A stretch of DNA of 64,000 nt from Arthrobacter sp. DNA4 (lineage in GTDB: Bacteria; Actinomycetota; Actinomycetes; Actinomycetales; Micrococcaceae). Below, piece by piece: positions 10,181-19,384 of the stretch. The position numbers and the translations under genes are program-made. Where the stretch lies: assembly GCF_024362385.1 (NCBI RefSeq), contig NZ_CP101466.1:682001-746000 (forward strand), in the 5' to 3' direction. The notes below the pieces were generated by a model. That model worked only from the letters and a program-made list of their open reading frames with translations, was not told where the DNA came from and did not search any database. Numbering within the stretch: position 1 is the first letter of the stretch; each line of letters begins with the position of its first letter.

Positions 10181-10654
10181 ATGACAAGCATGAATTCCAG
10201 CGGTCGCACCGTAGGCCGGACCAACATACAAAAAGCCACCCTTGCCGTGGGCGCGGTGTTCCTCCTGGTAGGCGTCCTGGGGTTCATCCCCGGAATCACC
10301 TCCAACTATGAATCCCTGGGGTTCGCCGGGCACGGATCGGGTGCCATGCTGCTGGGCCTCTTCCAGGTGTCGATCCTGCACAACATCGTCCACCTGCTCT
10401 TCGGCATCGCGGGCGTCGCCATGGCGCGCAGCGCGGCTGCCTCGCGTAATTACCTGGTGGTCGGCGGAGCCATTTACCTGGTGCTTTGGCTTTATGGACT
10501 GTTCATCGGCCATGACAGTGCCGCCAACTTTGTTCCGGTCAACATCGCGGACAACTGGCTGCACTTCATTCTCGGAGTGGCCATGATCGGCCTGGGCGTG
10601 GCTCTGTCCCGCCGCGCCGCGGGCACCGGCCGCACCACCACGGCCACCCGGTAA
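10181..10654 (+). CDS. DUF4383 four-helix membrane protein
   Basis: A 157-residue membrane protein of the DUF4383 family, with four hydrophobic segments at about residues 20-40, 60-85, 90-112 and 125-147. The HNIVHLLFG segment and NWLHFILG near the last helix are typical of the family. Function is unknown; members are common in actinobacteria and often stress-induced. AGGAGA about eight bases upstream is a good ribosome site. A palindrome (TAAGTATACTTA) lies ahead of it and a strong hairpin terminator follows, so it is probably a single-gene unit. Confidence 0.85.
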   Translation: MTSMNSSGRTVGRTNIQKATLAVGAVFLLVGVLGFIPGITSNYESLGFAGHGSGAMLLGLFQVSILHNIVHLLFGIAGVAMARSAAASRNYLVVGGAIYLVLWLYGLFIGHDSAANFVPVNIADNWLHFILGVAMIGLGVALSRRAAGTGRTTTATR

Positions 10655-10708
10655 GCACTCCGGGAGCGGCGTCGAAGCGTAAGCGTCCGACGCCAGCCCA
10701 AGGGTACG

Positions 10709-10742
10709 GAAGGCGGCCCGGCTTGTCAGCCGGGCCGCCTTC
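10709..10742. terminator. Bidirectional hairpin terminator
   Basis: Perfect 14-base arms (GAAGGCGGCCCGGC and its complement) around a six-base loop TTGTCA. It sits between the convergent DUF4383 gene and the DUF4232 lipoprotein gene, so it can stop transcription from both sides. There is only a weak T tract on either strand, usual for high-GC actinobacteria. Confidence 0.85.
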
Positions 10743-10775
10743 GTCATTCCGGGGCCGTCCCACGGGGCCAAGCGG

Positions 10776-11432
10776 TCAGGCGGGCTGGAATGCCCCGATG
10801 CTGAGCAGGGTGATTTCGGCATTGCTGCACGCCGTGGTGGGCTTCGGGATGAACAGCGAGTCGGTGTCCTCCGGCGGGTAAATCCGGTAACCGGCGGCGT
10901 CCACGACCACGCAGCCCTGGTAGTTGCGGGCCTGCGTGTAACGGAGGACGGCGGTGCCGGTCTGGCCGGGAGCCAGGAGGACGTCCGCTACGCCGGCCGA
11001 ATCATCCCGCGTTGCCGGAGCGCCGATGGGGGCTCCGGCGGCGTCCGCCACCAGGGAGACGCCGGCGTATCCCCGGAGGATGCAGGGTTCGGAACCCTTG
11101 TTGGTGAGGTTGAGCTTCATGTAGACACTGCCTGCCGCGCCGCCACCGGATGCGTCGGTGGCAGCGGTGAGCCCCGCCGACTTGCACAGGCCGGGTTCCC
11201 CCGCCGCCGTAGTGCCGGGGGCGGGTGAGGCCGGGGTTGAGCTGGCTGGCGCCGACGACGCCGGAGGCGGCGTGGACGCCGTTCCCGTGGGGGACTGGCT
11301 GGCCTGCCCGGTGGCGGGCGACGTGGTCGTCTGGGACTGCGGCTGGCTTGGACCACATCCGGTGAGCAGCAGTGCTGCCGCTGCTGCCGCCGTCGTCATG
11401 GCAAACCCCTGGGAAATTTTCTGAGACCTCAT
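10776..11432 (-). CDS. DUF4232 lipoprotein
   Basis: A 218-residue exported lipoprotein. The signal peptide ends in the lipobox LLLTGC, so Cys at about residue 28 is the likely lipidated residue. A low-complexity Ser/Thr/Pro/Ala linker (about residues 30-85) follows, and then a beta-rich DUF4232 domain, with Cys in EPCILRGY and TTACSNAE that may form a disulfide. Function of the domain is not established. The ATG at 11432 is chosen because it gives a short basic n-region before the hydrophobic core; an upstream in-frame start at 11525 would add 31 residues unlike a signal peptide. Confidence 0.8.
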   Translation of the reverse strand: MRSQKISQGFAMTTAAAAAALLLTGCGPSQPQSQTTTSPATGQASQSPTGTASTPPPASSAPASSTPASPAPGTTAAGEPGLCKSAGLTAATDASGGGAAGSVYMKLNLTNKGSEPCILRGYAGVSLVADAAGAPIGAPATRDDSAGVADVLLAPGQTGTAVLRYTQARNYQGCVVVDAAGYRIYPPEDTDSLFIPKPTTACSNAEITLLSIGAFQPA

Positions 11433-11491
11433 GGCACCACCTTCGCGGTAGCCGTTGCCCACGTCAACGATGCCGCATGCACTGGCGGCAA

Positions 11492-11526
11492 TTTGATGCC
11501 CGGATCGTGATGATCCGGGCCTCAAA
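11492..11526. terminator. Inverted repeat, possible terminator
   Basis: Nine-base perfect arms GCCCGGATC / GATCCGGGC with a five-base loop at 11498-11520, extended by imperfect TTTGA/TCAAA flanks. On the minus strand it lies just after the small membrane frame ending at 11534 and before the lipoprotein gene, so it could end transcription there. There is no T tract. Confidence 0.4.
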
Positions 11527-11533
11527 TGCGTCC

Positions 11534-11740
11534 TTACTGGTTGCCGGTTGCCGCGTTACCGGCCGGTGCGCGGCGTCCACCCCTGGTCCGGAGCAGGGCC
11601 GCAAGCTGGCCGCCGCCCAGGAGTGCGCCGATGGCGGGGAAGGAGAGCCGGAGCCGGGTGGCAACAGTGCTGGCCAGTGCGGTCAGTGCCAGTACCGCGA
11701 GGAGGATGGCGGGGGCCGGCAGGTGGCCTCTGCCAGCCAC
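11534..11740 (-). pseudogene. Small membrane-protein frame, probably an N-terminally truncated remnant
   Basis: A 68-residue frame beginning at GTG 11740 encodes a hydrophobic segment (PAILLAVLALTALASTVATR) and a second one around SFPAIGALLGGGQLAALL. The open frame continues upstream past 11800 with more small hydrophobic residues but no credible start codon. The pattern resembles the middle of small actinobacterial membrane proteins found near copper-handling genes, but this is only a resemblance. It reads as a remnant of a larger gene. The rest of the 580-base stretch 11433-12011 holds nothing else I can support apart from the hairpin at 11492-11526. Confidence 0.3.
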
Positions 11741-12011
11741 GTGGGCGCCGGCGGCCAGTGCCAGGGTGCCTGCCGCCAGGGTTGACGCGCGGAGGAGGTG
11801 GAACGGTGACCGCGGAAGCTAACCACGCACGGCTGCTGCTCCTGCTGTCCGCCGGCGCTGCAGGTTGCGGGCCGGTTCCGCTTACTGGTCCGGAACGAAG
11901 GGTCCGGCCTTCAAGATTCTACCGGCCCTGCCGCGTGGCCCGGGCCTGTGCCGGCATTGAGGGGCAGCGTTAGACTGCCAGCGTACGTGTTGGCGATCGA
12001 AGGAGAAGTTC

Positions 12012-12359
12012 ATGGACTACACCGGAAGCCAGTCGGAGAAGGTCATTCACGCCGGTGAACTGGGCCGCGGCCATATTGGGCAGACAATCAGCTTCCAGCC
12101 GAACGAGTTCACCGTCGTCTTCGGGAAGCTCGCAGGGATCGCACGGACGGAAGCCATGGTCTACCTGTCCCTGTCGGGAGTGGGAAACGGCACCCACCTG
12201 AAGGATGAATACGACCTGCCCGTGACCCATGAGGTCTACGTGCCGGTGGACGTCATTTCCAACGCGGAGTCCACCATCAAGGACCTGTTCGGGAAGGTCC
12301 AGGAGAACCTCCGCGGGGCCGGCCACAAGGGCGGCGAGGACCGGACGGACCGGCTGTAG
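12012..12359 (+). CDS. Conserved hypothetical protein, 115 residues
   Basis: A small soluble acidic protein with no signal peptide or membrane segment. I do not recognise a named domain. It has alternating hydrophobic strands (ISFQPNEFTVVFG, AMVYLSLSGVG, THEVYVPVDVIS) suggesting a compact beta-sheet fold, and ends in a charged Gly-rich tail. The start at 12012 is supported by GAAGGAGAAG about six bases upstream, a strong ribosome site. It is followed at once by a hairpin terminator, so it is a single-gene unit. The normal codon use and good ribosome site make it a real gene. Confidence 0.7.
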   Translation: MDYTGSQSEKVIHAGELGRGHIGQTISFQPNEFTVVFGKLAGIARTEAMVYLSLSGVGNGTHLKDEYDLPVTHEVYVPVDVISNAESTIKDLFGKVQENLRGAGHKGGEDRTDRL

Positions 12360-12380
12360 CTTGATGAAAGCGCGAAAGGG

Positions 12381-12406
12381 AAGGCCGGCACGCTCGTGCC
12401 GGCCTT
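12381..12406. terminator. Hairpin terminator
   Basis: Perfect 11-base arms AAGGCCGGCAC / GTGCCGGCCTT around GCTC, followed on the plus strand by CGCTTTGTCTT. It ends the small hypothetical gene and, from the other side, the convergent oxidoreductase gene at 12438. Confidence 0.85.
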
Positions 12407-12437
12407 CGCTTTGTCTTCCAGCTGCATACTTTCCCGG

Positions 12438-13121
12438 CTAGGCCGCCGGGGCAAACCTGAGGGCCGAGTTCCACTGGAACTGGGGCAGCTGCTCATTGGC
12501 TGAGAGCAGGATGTTCAGGAAGCCCGCTTGTTCCAGCTGCCGGGCACGGCGGAGCGGTCCCACCACGATGGGGGTCAGGCCGGCGGCGGACGCGAAAGCG
12601 GTCACGGCCGCCACTGCATCCTCGTCGTCGCCGGCAACCAGGACGTCCAGCGGCTGGCCGGTCACCCTCCCCTCGCCCAGGGTGGCGGCGAAGGTGGTGT
12701 TGAACGCCTTGACCACTTTCGCTCCGGTGGTCTTCTGCAGTTCCTCGGCGGCGGAGCTGCCGGCGGGGACCGAGAGGCCTTCAAAGGTGGAGAAGTCCAC
12801 AGGGTTGGTGATGTCGATATACACCTTGCCGTCCAGGCTGTTGCCGTAGCGGGCCACGATGTCCTTGGCGGCGTCGAAGTACACAGCCGGGATGACGATG
12901 GAACCGGTGATGGCGTCGCCCAGCACGCCGGGGTCCACCTGGCCTGTGAATTCCGCGGCCAGGGCGTCGGCCTTGGCCTTGTCGTCGTGGGCCAGGAGCT
13001 GGACGCTGTTGCCTCCGGCAAGCGCACGGGCTGCCAGCCCGCGGGCCATGTTGCCGGTTCCGATGATGGTGATGTCAGTCATGATGTTCTTCTTTCCAAA
13101 GAGGCGGGATAGGAAATTCAC
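12438..13121 (-). CDS. NADPH-dependent F420 reductase-like oxidoreductase
   Basis: A Rossmann-fold NAD(P)-binding protein of the F420H2:NADP oxidoreductase family. The nucleotide motif IIGTGNMARGLA lies at the N-terminus and NTTFAATL, typical of the family, in the centre. Whether it truly uses F420 cannot be read from sequence; related proteins act as general NADPH-dependent reductases. I chose the GTG at 13121 because GAAGGA lies five bases before it; this adds NFLSRLFGKKNI before the ATG at 13082, which is the other plausible start. The promoter carries a TTGAA-GT-TTCAA box like the one before the luciferase-like gene at 26616, so it may belong to the same redox- or electrophile-responsive regulon. 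Confidence 0.8.
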   Translation of the reverse strand: MNFLSRLFGKKNIMTDITIIGTGNMARGLAARALAGGNSVQLLAHDDKAKADALAAEFTGQVDPGVLGDAITGSIVIPAVYFDAAKDIVARYGNSLDGKVYIDITNPVDFSTFEGLSVPAGSSAAEELQKTTGAKVVKAFNTTFAATLGEGRVTGQPLDVLVAGDDEDAVAAVTAFASAAGLTPIVVGPLRRARQLEQAGFLNILLSANEQLPQFQWNSALRFAPAA

Positions 13122-13148
13122 TGCAGTCCTTCGTTGAAATGCGCTTAC

Positions 13149-13172
13149 TTGAAGTTTCAACTAAAACAGTTG
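13149..13172. promoter_or_regulatory. MarR/RosR-like operator region
   Basis: TTGAA-GT-TTCAA (13149-13160) overlaps a second inverted repeat CAACT-AAAAC-AGTTG (13158-13172), just before the oxidoreductase start. The first box matches the GTTGA-N4-TCAAC layout of the corynebacterial MarR-type redox regulator RosR with one change. A perfect version of this layout lies at 26598-26611. Confidence 0.5.
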
Positions 13173-13279
13173 CTGTTCTATTCCGCTGGTAAGCAATTAA
13201 ACCTAAGCGGACGACGGCGGGAGGTCCCGCCGTCGTCCGCGTCACCGGATGAAGCTGGCCGCATCAGCGGCACGTTGCC

Positions 13280-14995
13280 TTAGTACGCCTTGACGCGCTG
13301 CTCCACGATGAGGTGGATGAGGGCAAACATCCCGTCATCGTCGATGGCTGCCAGCGCGGCATCCAGGGCGGCCGGCACGTCCCGGTCTTCGGTGACGGTG
13401 ATGCCGAAACCGCCGAAAGCCTGCGCCATCAGGGCAAAATCAGGGTTCTTCAACTGCGTTCCGGACACGCGCTGCGGGTAGTGCCGTTCCTGGTGCGTGC
13501 GGATGGTGCCGTACTCCTGGTTGTCCATGACCACCACCAGGGGCGTGGCACCGTACTGGGCGGCGGTGGCGAGTTCCTGCCCGTTCATGAGGAACTCGCC
13601 GTCCCCCGCGATGGTCACCACCCGCCGTCCGGGCGCAGCCAGCGAAGCGGCGATCGCGGACGGTACCGAGTACCCCATGGAGCCATTGCGGGCACTGATC
13701 ATGGACGCGTAGCGGCGTGTCGGGAAATACCGGTGGGCCCAATTGGTATGTTCCCCGGCCCCGAACGTCACCATCGCGTCCCCGGGAAGACGGGGCACCA
13801 GGTTGGCCATCAGGGTGTCCATCCTCGCCTGGCCCGGAGCCGGCGCTGCTGGAGGGAGTGCCGCGAAGCTTTCCTGCTCGGCGCGCATCCTGGCGGTCCA
13901 GGCCTTCCACTCCTCCTTGACTGGCAGGTCGATGCCCTCCAGGTCGCGGACGAACGCGTCGGGTTTGGCCAGGATCTGCCGTGACACGGGTCCGGACCGC
14001 CCCCGCAGCGACGGGTCCGCCGTCACCAGGAAGTTCTTCTTGCTCCAGTCCTGGCGGCACACGAATCCGTCAGTGATCACATCTCCCGGCACCGTGCCCA
14101 CGAACACCAGGAGGTCGGTCTCCTCCAGGAGGTCATACGTGGGCCGCGGCCGGTCGTACCCGATGGGCCCCACGTAGGACGGCGAATCAAAGGACACCGT
14201 ACCCTGCGTGCGCCATTCCGCGGCGGCCGGGATGTGGTGCCGCTCCAGCCAGGCGGTGAGCTGCCCGGCTGCCTCCTGCGTCCAGTCGTTGCCGCCGGTG
14301 ACGAAGAGCGGCTTGCTGGATTCGGCCAGGGCAGCCTTCAGCGCCGCGGAGTCCGTGCCGCTCAAACCCCCGGCGGCTACGGGTATGGCGGGGTGGAGTG
14401 CCGGGCTGACCTGCTGCCGGATCACGTCCTCCGGCAAGCCGACAACCACGGGCCCGGGCCGTCCGCTCATCGCGGCAAACATGGCTTCCGCCACGATCTC
14501 GGAGGCCCGCTCCGGATGGTCCAGGACCATGACGCGCTTGGCGCCGGTATCGAACCAGGACTTGATGTCGAATTCCTGGAACGCTTCCCGGTCCCGGTGG
14601 GCGAACGGGATCAGGCCCACGAAGAGCAGCATGGGGGTGGAGTCCTGCCAGGCGGTGTGCAGGCCCACATGCGCATTCGCGGCGCCCGGTCCCCGGGTGA
14701 CCATCGCTACGCCCGGGCGCTGCTGCATCTTGCCGTCCGCTTCCGCCATGTATGCGGCCCCGCCCTCATGCCGGCAGACGATGGTTTCGATGCTGGACTG
14801 GTGCAGGCCGTCCAGCACGTCGAGGAAGCTCTCGCCGGGAACCACGTAGGTGCGTTCCACACCGTGGGCCACCAGCGAATCGACGATGACGTGCCCGGCG
14901 GATTTGAGGGCGGGCGCCATGGCGTCCTGGTGGTGGACGACGGCGGCGGGCTGGGGACGGGATGTGGTCAGGGTGGGCTGCGGCTCTGGTGTCAT
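13280..14995 (-). CDS. Thiamine diphosphate-dependent enzyme (acetolactate synthase-like)
   Basis: A 571-residue enzyme with the three-domain ThDP layout. The catalytic glutamate is in CRHEGGAAYMAEADG (about residue 75), and the Mg-ThDP motif runs from GDGEF to MDNQEYGTI in the C-terminal domain. It lacks the features that would mark it as the branched-chain biosynthetic enzyme, and nothing nearby encodes a regulatory subunit, so a catabolic decarboxylase or carboligase acting on a 2-oxo acid is more likely. It is the last gene of a minus-strand unit that begins with a PucR-type regulator and includes glutaminase and an amino-acid permease, 37 bases after the permease. The ATG at 14995 has GAAAGA upstream. 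Confidence 0.85.
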   Translation of the reverse strand: MTPEPQPTLTTSRPQPAAVVHHQDAMAPALKSAGHVIVDSLVAHGVERTYVVPGESFLDVLDGLHQSSIETIVCRHEGGAAYMAEADGKMQQRPGVAMVTRGPGAANAHVGLHTAWQDSTPMLLFVGLIPFAHRDREAFQEFDIKSWFDTGAKRVMVLDHPERASEIVAEAMFAAMSGRPGPVVVGLPEDVIRQQVSPALHPAIPVAAGGLSGTDSAALKAALAESSKPLFVTGGNDWTQEAAGQLTAWLERHHIPAAAEWRTQGTVSFDSPSYVGPIGYDRPRPTYDLLEETDLLVFVGTVPGDVITDGFVCRQDWSKKNFLVTADPSLRGRSGPVSRQILAKPDAFVRDLEGIDLPVKEEWKAWTARMRAEQESFAALPPAAPAPGQARMDTLMANLVPRLPGDAMVTFGAGEHTNWAHRYFPTRRYASMISARNGSMGYSVPSAIAASLAAPGRRVVTIAGDGEFLMNGQELATAAQYGATPLVVVMDNQEYGTIRTHQERHYPQRVSGTQLKNPDFALMAQAFGGFGITVTEDRDVPAALDAALAAIDDDGMFALIHLIVEQRVKAY

Positions 14996-15032
14996 GGTCT
15001 TTCTTCAGCTCGGAGGATTGGAGGCGTTGTGG

Positions 15033-16550
15033 TCAGGAAATGGGCGTCCGGTTGGCGATCACGGGTGCTGTCCCGGTGTAGCCTTCGCGGGTTTCGGCGA
15101 TTTGGCGGATGCGGTGGCGGCAGGCGTACCAGCCGATGACCATGAGCACGGACGCGATGGCGGTGACGAGCATGGTCAGGGGTGAGTCGATGAAGACCAT
15201 GACCAGGACGCCGACGAGGAAGACCAGCGACAGGTAGCCGGTGTAGGGGGCGCCGAACATCCGGAAGGAGGGGCGCTCCACCCAGCCCTTGTCGGCCCAG
15301 CGTTTGAGCTGGATCTGGCAGAGGACGATGGTGGCCCAGGTCATGATGATGCCCACGGAGGCGATGTTCAGCACGATTTCGAAGGCGTCGGCCGGGACGA
15401 GGTAGTTCAGCGGGACGCCGAGGAGGGAGACGACGGCGGTGATGGCGATGCCGCCGTAGGGGACGCCTGCCTTGTTCATGCGGGAGGCGAACTTAGGGGC
15501 CGAGCCGTTCACGGACATGGAGCGCAGGATCCGGCCGGTGGAGTAGAGCCCGGCGTTCAGCGAGGACAGGGCGGCGGTGAGGACCACGAGGTTCATGATC
15601 ACGTCCACGCCCTGGACGCCGATGGAGCCGAAGAACGTCACGAAGGGGCTGACGCCCTTCTGGTAGGAGGTGAAGGGCAGCAGCAGGGCCAGCAGGATCA
15701 CGGAGCCGACGTAGAACACGGCGATGCGGAAGACCACGGAGTTGATGGCCTTGGGCATGATCTTTTCGGGGTTTTCGGTTTCGCCGGCGGCGGTGCCGAC
15801 CAGTTCGATGGAGGCGTAGGCGAACAGGACGCCCTGCATGAGGATGATCATGGGCAGCAGGCCGTTGGGGAAGATCCCGCCGTTATCGGACAGGAGGCTG
15901 ATGCCGACCTGCTGGCCGTCCACGGGGGTGCCGAAGATGACGAAGTAGGTGCCGATGATGAGGAACGCGACGAGGGCGGCGACCTTGATCAGGGCGAACC
16001 AGAATTCCATTTCGCCGAAGACCTTCACGGAGACCAGGTTCAGGGCCAGGACGACGACGAGGGCGGTCAGTGCCCAGGCCCATTGCGGGACGTCGGCCAT
16101 CCAGGGGATGTAGTTGCCGAAGAAGTGCATGTAGAGGGCGGCGGCGGTGATGTCCACGATGGTGGTGGTGGCCCAGTTGATCCAGTAGAACCAGCCGGAG
16201 ACGAACGCGGCCTTTTCGCCGAAGAACTCACGGGCGTAGGAAACGAACGAACCCGAGGAAGGCCGGTGCAGGACCAGTTCGCCCAAGGCGCGCAGGATCA
16301 GGAACGCGAAGAACCCGCACACCGCGTACGCGATAACCAGGGACGGGCCCGCGGCGTTGAGCCGGCCGCCGGCGCCGAGGAACAGGCCGGTACCGATCGC
16401 ACCGCCGATCGCGATCATCTGGATCTGCCGGGGCTTGAGGTTCTTGTGGTAACCCTTGTCCTCCGCGTGCAGGGAGGTCTCAGACGCATGCGCGTGACCA
16501 CCATCAATAACGTGGTCGAACTCAACCTCTTCATTGGGGTTGTTGGGCAT
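15033..16550 (-). CDS. ansP: Amino-acid permease, asparagine/GABA-permease type (APC superfamily)
   Basis: A 505-residue, twelve-helix amino-acid:proton symporter. The first helix holds [18 protein letters not shown], the family signature; [17 protein letters not shown] is the conserved loop after helix six. The hydrophilic N-terminus (about 40 residues, His- and Glu-rich) is normal for AnsP-like proteins. Asparagine is the best guess; the adjacent glutaminase also fits glutamine or asparagine uptake feeding glutamate formation. It lies about 45 bases after glsA and 37 before the ThDP enzyme, in one operon. Confidence 0.8.
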   Translation of the reverse strand: MPNNPNEEVEFDHVIDGGHAHASETSLHAEDKGYHKNLKPRQIQMIAIGGAIGTGLFLGAGGRLNAAGPSLVIAYAVCGFFAFLILRALGELVLHRPSSGSFVSYAREFFGEKAAFVSGWFYWINWATTTIVDITAAALYMHFFGNYIPWMADVPQWAWALTALVVVLALNLVSVKVFGEMEFWFALIKVAALVAFLIIGTYFVIFGTPVDGQQVGISLLSDNGGIFPNGLLPMIILMQGVLFAYASIELVGTAAGETENPEKIMPKAINSVVFRIAVFYVGSVILLALLLPFTSYQKGVSPFVTFFGSIGVQGVDVIMNLVVLTAALSSLNAGLYSTGRILRSMSVNGSAPKFASRMNKAGVPYGGIAITAVVSLLGVPLNYLVPADAFEIVLNIASVGIIMTWATIVLCQIQLKRWADKGWVERPSFRMFGAPYTGYLSLVFLVGVLVMVFIDSPLTMLVTAIASVLMVIGWYACRHRIRQIAETREGYTGTAPVIANRTPIS

Positions 16551-16595
16551 GGGTATTCCTTTCGATCCGGGGAAGATCTTGCTGGATGGGGAAAC

Positions 16596-17549
16596 TTAGA
16601 AGACTGACCAGCCGGTGCGGTCGGAGAGGTCGGCCAGGGCGGCGGTGCCGGCAAGGGAGTTGCCTTTGGCGTCCAGGCGGGGGCTCCAGACGCAGATGGC
16701 GCACTGGCCCGGGACGATCACCAGGATCCCGCCACCTACTCCGCTCTTGCCGGGCAGGCCCACCCGGTAGGCGAACTCGCCGGCGGCGTCATACATGCCG
16801 CAGGTCAGCATGATGGAACCGATCCGCTTGGCCTCGCTGGGGGACAGCACCCTGCCGGTTGTTCCCTGGCCGTCGTTGGCGAGGAACAGGCCGGCCCTGG
16901 CCAGCTGGACGCAGGTCATCATGATGGAGCACTGGCGGACGTAGTTCTCCACCACTGCCGCGGCCGGCTGGGTGAGGTTGCCAAAATCCTTGAGGAAGTG
17001 CGCCAGGGCCAGGTTGCGGCTGCTGCTGGCCAGCTCGCCGGCAGCAGCGGCTTCATCGATGAACGGTGCGCGGGAGCCTCGCTCCGCCTCATGGCTCCCC
17101 GCTTGTTCGGTGAGGAACCGCAGGAGCTGCGTGGCGGCGTCGGGCGTCTCTTCCAGTAGGTGGTCGGTGACCACCAGGGCGCCGGCGTTGATGAACGGAT
17201 TGCGGGGGATGCCCTTCTCGGCTTCCAGCTGGACCAGCGAGTTGAAGGACGTTCCGGAGGGTTCGCGCAGCACCCGGGACCAAAGAGCGGTGGATCTGCC
17301 GCCCTGCAGGGCCATGGCCAGGGTGAATACCTTGGAAATGCTTTGGATGGAAAAGGGAACGCCGGCGTCCCCGGAGCTGAAGACCTCGCCGGAGGTGGTG
17401 GCGACAGCGATGCCGAAGCGGTCGAACGGGACCGTGGCAAGGAAAGGGATGTTTCCGGGAACGCTGCCGGCGTTCTGCCTGGGCCGGTGGCGCCGGACGA
17501 TGTCCTCAAGGAGGACGCCCAGGGGCGGTGCGCTGAGTATGGTGCTCAT
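16596..17549 (-). CDS. glsA: Glutaminase A
   Basis: Hydrolyses L-glutamine to glutamate and ammonia. At 317 residues it is the usual length for the serine-dependent glutaminase family. The catalytic SxxK is in PFSIQSISKVFTLAMAL (about residues 65-80); NPFINAGALVVTD and GKSGVGGGI, further family motifs, follow. The ATG at 17549 overlaps the stop of the preceding PucR-type regulator gene by four bases (ATGA), giving strong coupling. Together with the permease downstream it indicates use of glutamine or asparagine as a nitrogen or carbon source. Confidence 0.92.
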   Translation of the reverse strand: MSTILSAPPLGVLLEDIVRRHRPRQNAGSVPGNIPFLATVPFDRFGIAVATTSGEVFSSGDAGVPFSIQSISKVFTLAMALQGGRSTALWSRVLREPSGTSFNSLVQLEAEKGIPRNPFINAGALVVTDHLLEETPDAATQLLRFLTEQAGSHEAERGSRAPFIDEAAAAGELASSSRNLALAHFLKDFGNLTQPAAAVVENYVRQCSIMMTCVQLARAGLFLANDGQGTTGRVLSPSEAKRIGSIMLTCGMYDAAGEFAYRVGLPGKSGVGGGILVIVPGQCAICVWSPRLDAKGNSLAGTAALADLSDRTGWSVF

Positions 17550-19141
17550 TTCCTGCCTGAATTGTCGGTGGAGGCGGCCCACTCCTGGAGATGGAGCAGG
17601 GCCACCAGTGAGTCGCGGGGGTTGCCGAAGTCCAGGCCGGTGACCCTGGCCGCCTTGGCAACGCGGTAGTAGACGGTGTTTTTGTGCAGGTTCATGTGTT
17701 TGGCGCATTCGGAGACGTCGAAGCCGGCGTCGAAGTAGGCCTGCAGGGTTGCTGCGAGTTCGGCATCCTCCTGGAGCAGCGCCGCCATGCTGCGGTGCCG
17801 GAAGGGTGAGCTGTAGAAGTTACGTACGGCCTCGCGGTAGAGGATTTCCGCCTCGAAATCGTCAACGGTGGCCACCGTGCCCGGTGTGGCGTTCCGCACG
17901 CAGGCCAGCAGCGCTTCAGTGATGCCGGTGACCCCGTGGATGGACAGCAGGTCCGGCGCCAGCGGTCCGACGGCGGCGAAGGGAATGATGCCCAGGTGCT
18001 TGCGGGCATCCTTGACCACCGCTTCGGCAAGTGCCCTCAGCCCCGCTTCCGCCGTGCTGGACTGCAGGTCCGGCAGGATGATGGCCGTGTCACCGTTGAA
18101 CTGGCCCACGACGGCGGATGCCTTGTACGCGGCGGCGTGGATGGAGGCCAGGTTGGCCAGCTCGCCGTGCTTGAGCGCGGCGTCGTCAGCCCGGGAGTCG
18201 GCGTCGGACATACCGATGAGGAGAAGCGCCGCGGGACGTTCGGAGGGGATCTTTCCGCTGTGGGCGCTGGCGGCGGCCTCGGCGGGACCTGACAGGATCC
18301 GTGCCACCCGGTCCTCCCGCATGTGGACGGACTGCTGGTTGCGGTAGCGGATCAGTTCGGCGGAAACCCTGGCTGCGGATCCGGTGAGGACGTACTCCAC
18401 GTCCGGGCCGAAGCCCTCTCCGGTCTCCTGGAGCCAGATGTAGCCCATGATCCGCTCCCCGGCGAAGAGCGCGATGGCCACCCGTTCACGCAGCCCGTCC
18501 TGGGGCCGGGCAGGCACGCGGACCGGCTGCCGGGTGCGGTGGAGTTCGCGGTATGCACCCAGGTCCTTGAGCAGCAGCTCGTACTTCCGGGGGCCGCGGC
18601 GGGACAGGATGGACGCTTTGCGGAGCTCGTCGATGTCGTTGGTGACCGTGGAGTACGCCAGGACCTTGTTGGCAGCGTCCTCGATCAGCACGTGGCTGGA
18701 GGTGAGCCTGGCCGTGGTCTGGGCGATGGCGAACAGGTCTTCCTCGAGCAGGGTGAGGACTTCGCTCTCGTAGCTGCGCGGCTGGATCCGGTCCTTTGCG
18801 ATGGACAGCAGGCGGTCCCAGTCGGCGGCCGGATCAACCAGCAGGAGGCCCGAGCCCGCTGCCTGCAGGAGTTCTTCAGCTTCGGCGAGGTCTTCGCGGT
18901 TGCCCTTGACGGCGACTACCGGTGGCGGGTCTTTCAGGAGCCGCCGGAGCGCCGGCAGGGCGGAGCGGCCGCGGACACCGATGAGCAGGACAAACGCGCC
19001 GGCAGCCTGGACCGACTCGTCGTCGGCGTCGACAATAAGGAACCGTTCAATGGCCGTCGCCGACGGGGCTGGGCGGAGGATGAGGCTGGCGAAGCCAAGG
19101 GGGAGATCCGAGAGGATGTCATCCACCGTAACCGCGGCCAT
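17546..19141 (-). CDS. PucR-family transcriptional regulator
   Basis: A 531-residue regulator: an N-terminal PucR-type ligand-sensing region (about residues 1-130), a central GGDEF-like/GAF-like part, and a C-terminal PucR helix-turn-helix with HMNLHKNTVYYRVAKA (about residues 485-505). It is first in a minus-strand operon with glutaminase, permease and ThDP enzyme, so it probably senses their substrate and controls them and itself. The start at 19141 gives the expected MAAVTVDDIL opening. The gene-free bases 19142-19309 upstream must hold its promoter; I see no clear operator. Confidence 0.85.
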   Translation of the reverse strand: MAAVTVDDILSDLPLGFASLILRPAPSATAIERFLIVDADDESVQAAGAFVLLIGVRGRSALPALRRLLKDPPPVVAVKGNREDLAEAEELLQAAGSGLLLVDPAADWDRLLSIAKDRIQPRSYESEVLTLLEEDLFAIAQTTARLTSSHVLIEDAANKVLAYSTVTNDIDELRKASILSRRGPRKYELLLKDLGAYRELHRTRQPVRVPARPQDGLRERVAIALFAGERIMGYIWLQETGEGFGPDVEYVLTGSAARVSAELIRYRNQQSVHMREDRVARILSGPAEAAASAHSGKIPSERPAALLLIGMSDADSRADDAALKHGELANLASIHAAAYKASAVVGQFNGDTAIILPDLQSSTAEAGLRALAEAVVKDARKHLGIIPFAAVGPLAPDLLSIHGVTGITEALLACVRNATPGTVATVDDFEAEILYREAVRNFYSSPFRHRSMAALLQEDAELAATLQAYFDAGFDVSECAKHMNLHKNTVYYRVAKAARVTGLDFGNPRDSLVALLHLQEWAASTDNSGRK

Positions 19142-19309
19142 GGGTTTTCCTTTTGCGTCGATCCCGCCGGACGGCTCTGTCCGGTCACCCCATGCTATCC
19201 AGCGGCCGCCGTCCCGATTATGGACCCGGTCCCAAACGAGGGGATGGATTTTTGGTTTGCAGCCCGAGGCGAAGGCTTACCGCGTGGGAGGAGTCCGGAG
19301 GGCAACGGC

Positions 19310-19341
19310 AAAGGCGGGCCAGCGTATGCTGGCCCGCCTTT
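19310..19341. terminator. Hairpin terminator
   Basis: Perfect 14-base arms AAAGGCGGGCCAGC / GCTGGCCCGCCTTT around GTAT. It follows the gentisate operon that ends at 19385 on the minus strand, so it probably stops that transcript before the PucR-type regulator. Confidence 0.85.
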
Positions 19342-19384
19342 GGTGCGGTGTGGCACATGGCTTGCCCGGGTGCTCGATTTATAG

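Noticed and set aside
13280..14995. Branched-chain acetolactate synthase (IlvB)
   Set aside because: There is no small-subunit or reductoisomerase gene nearby and the gene ends a glutaminase/permease operon, so only a generic ThDP-enzyme call is made.
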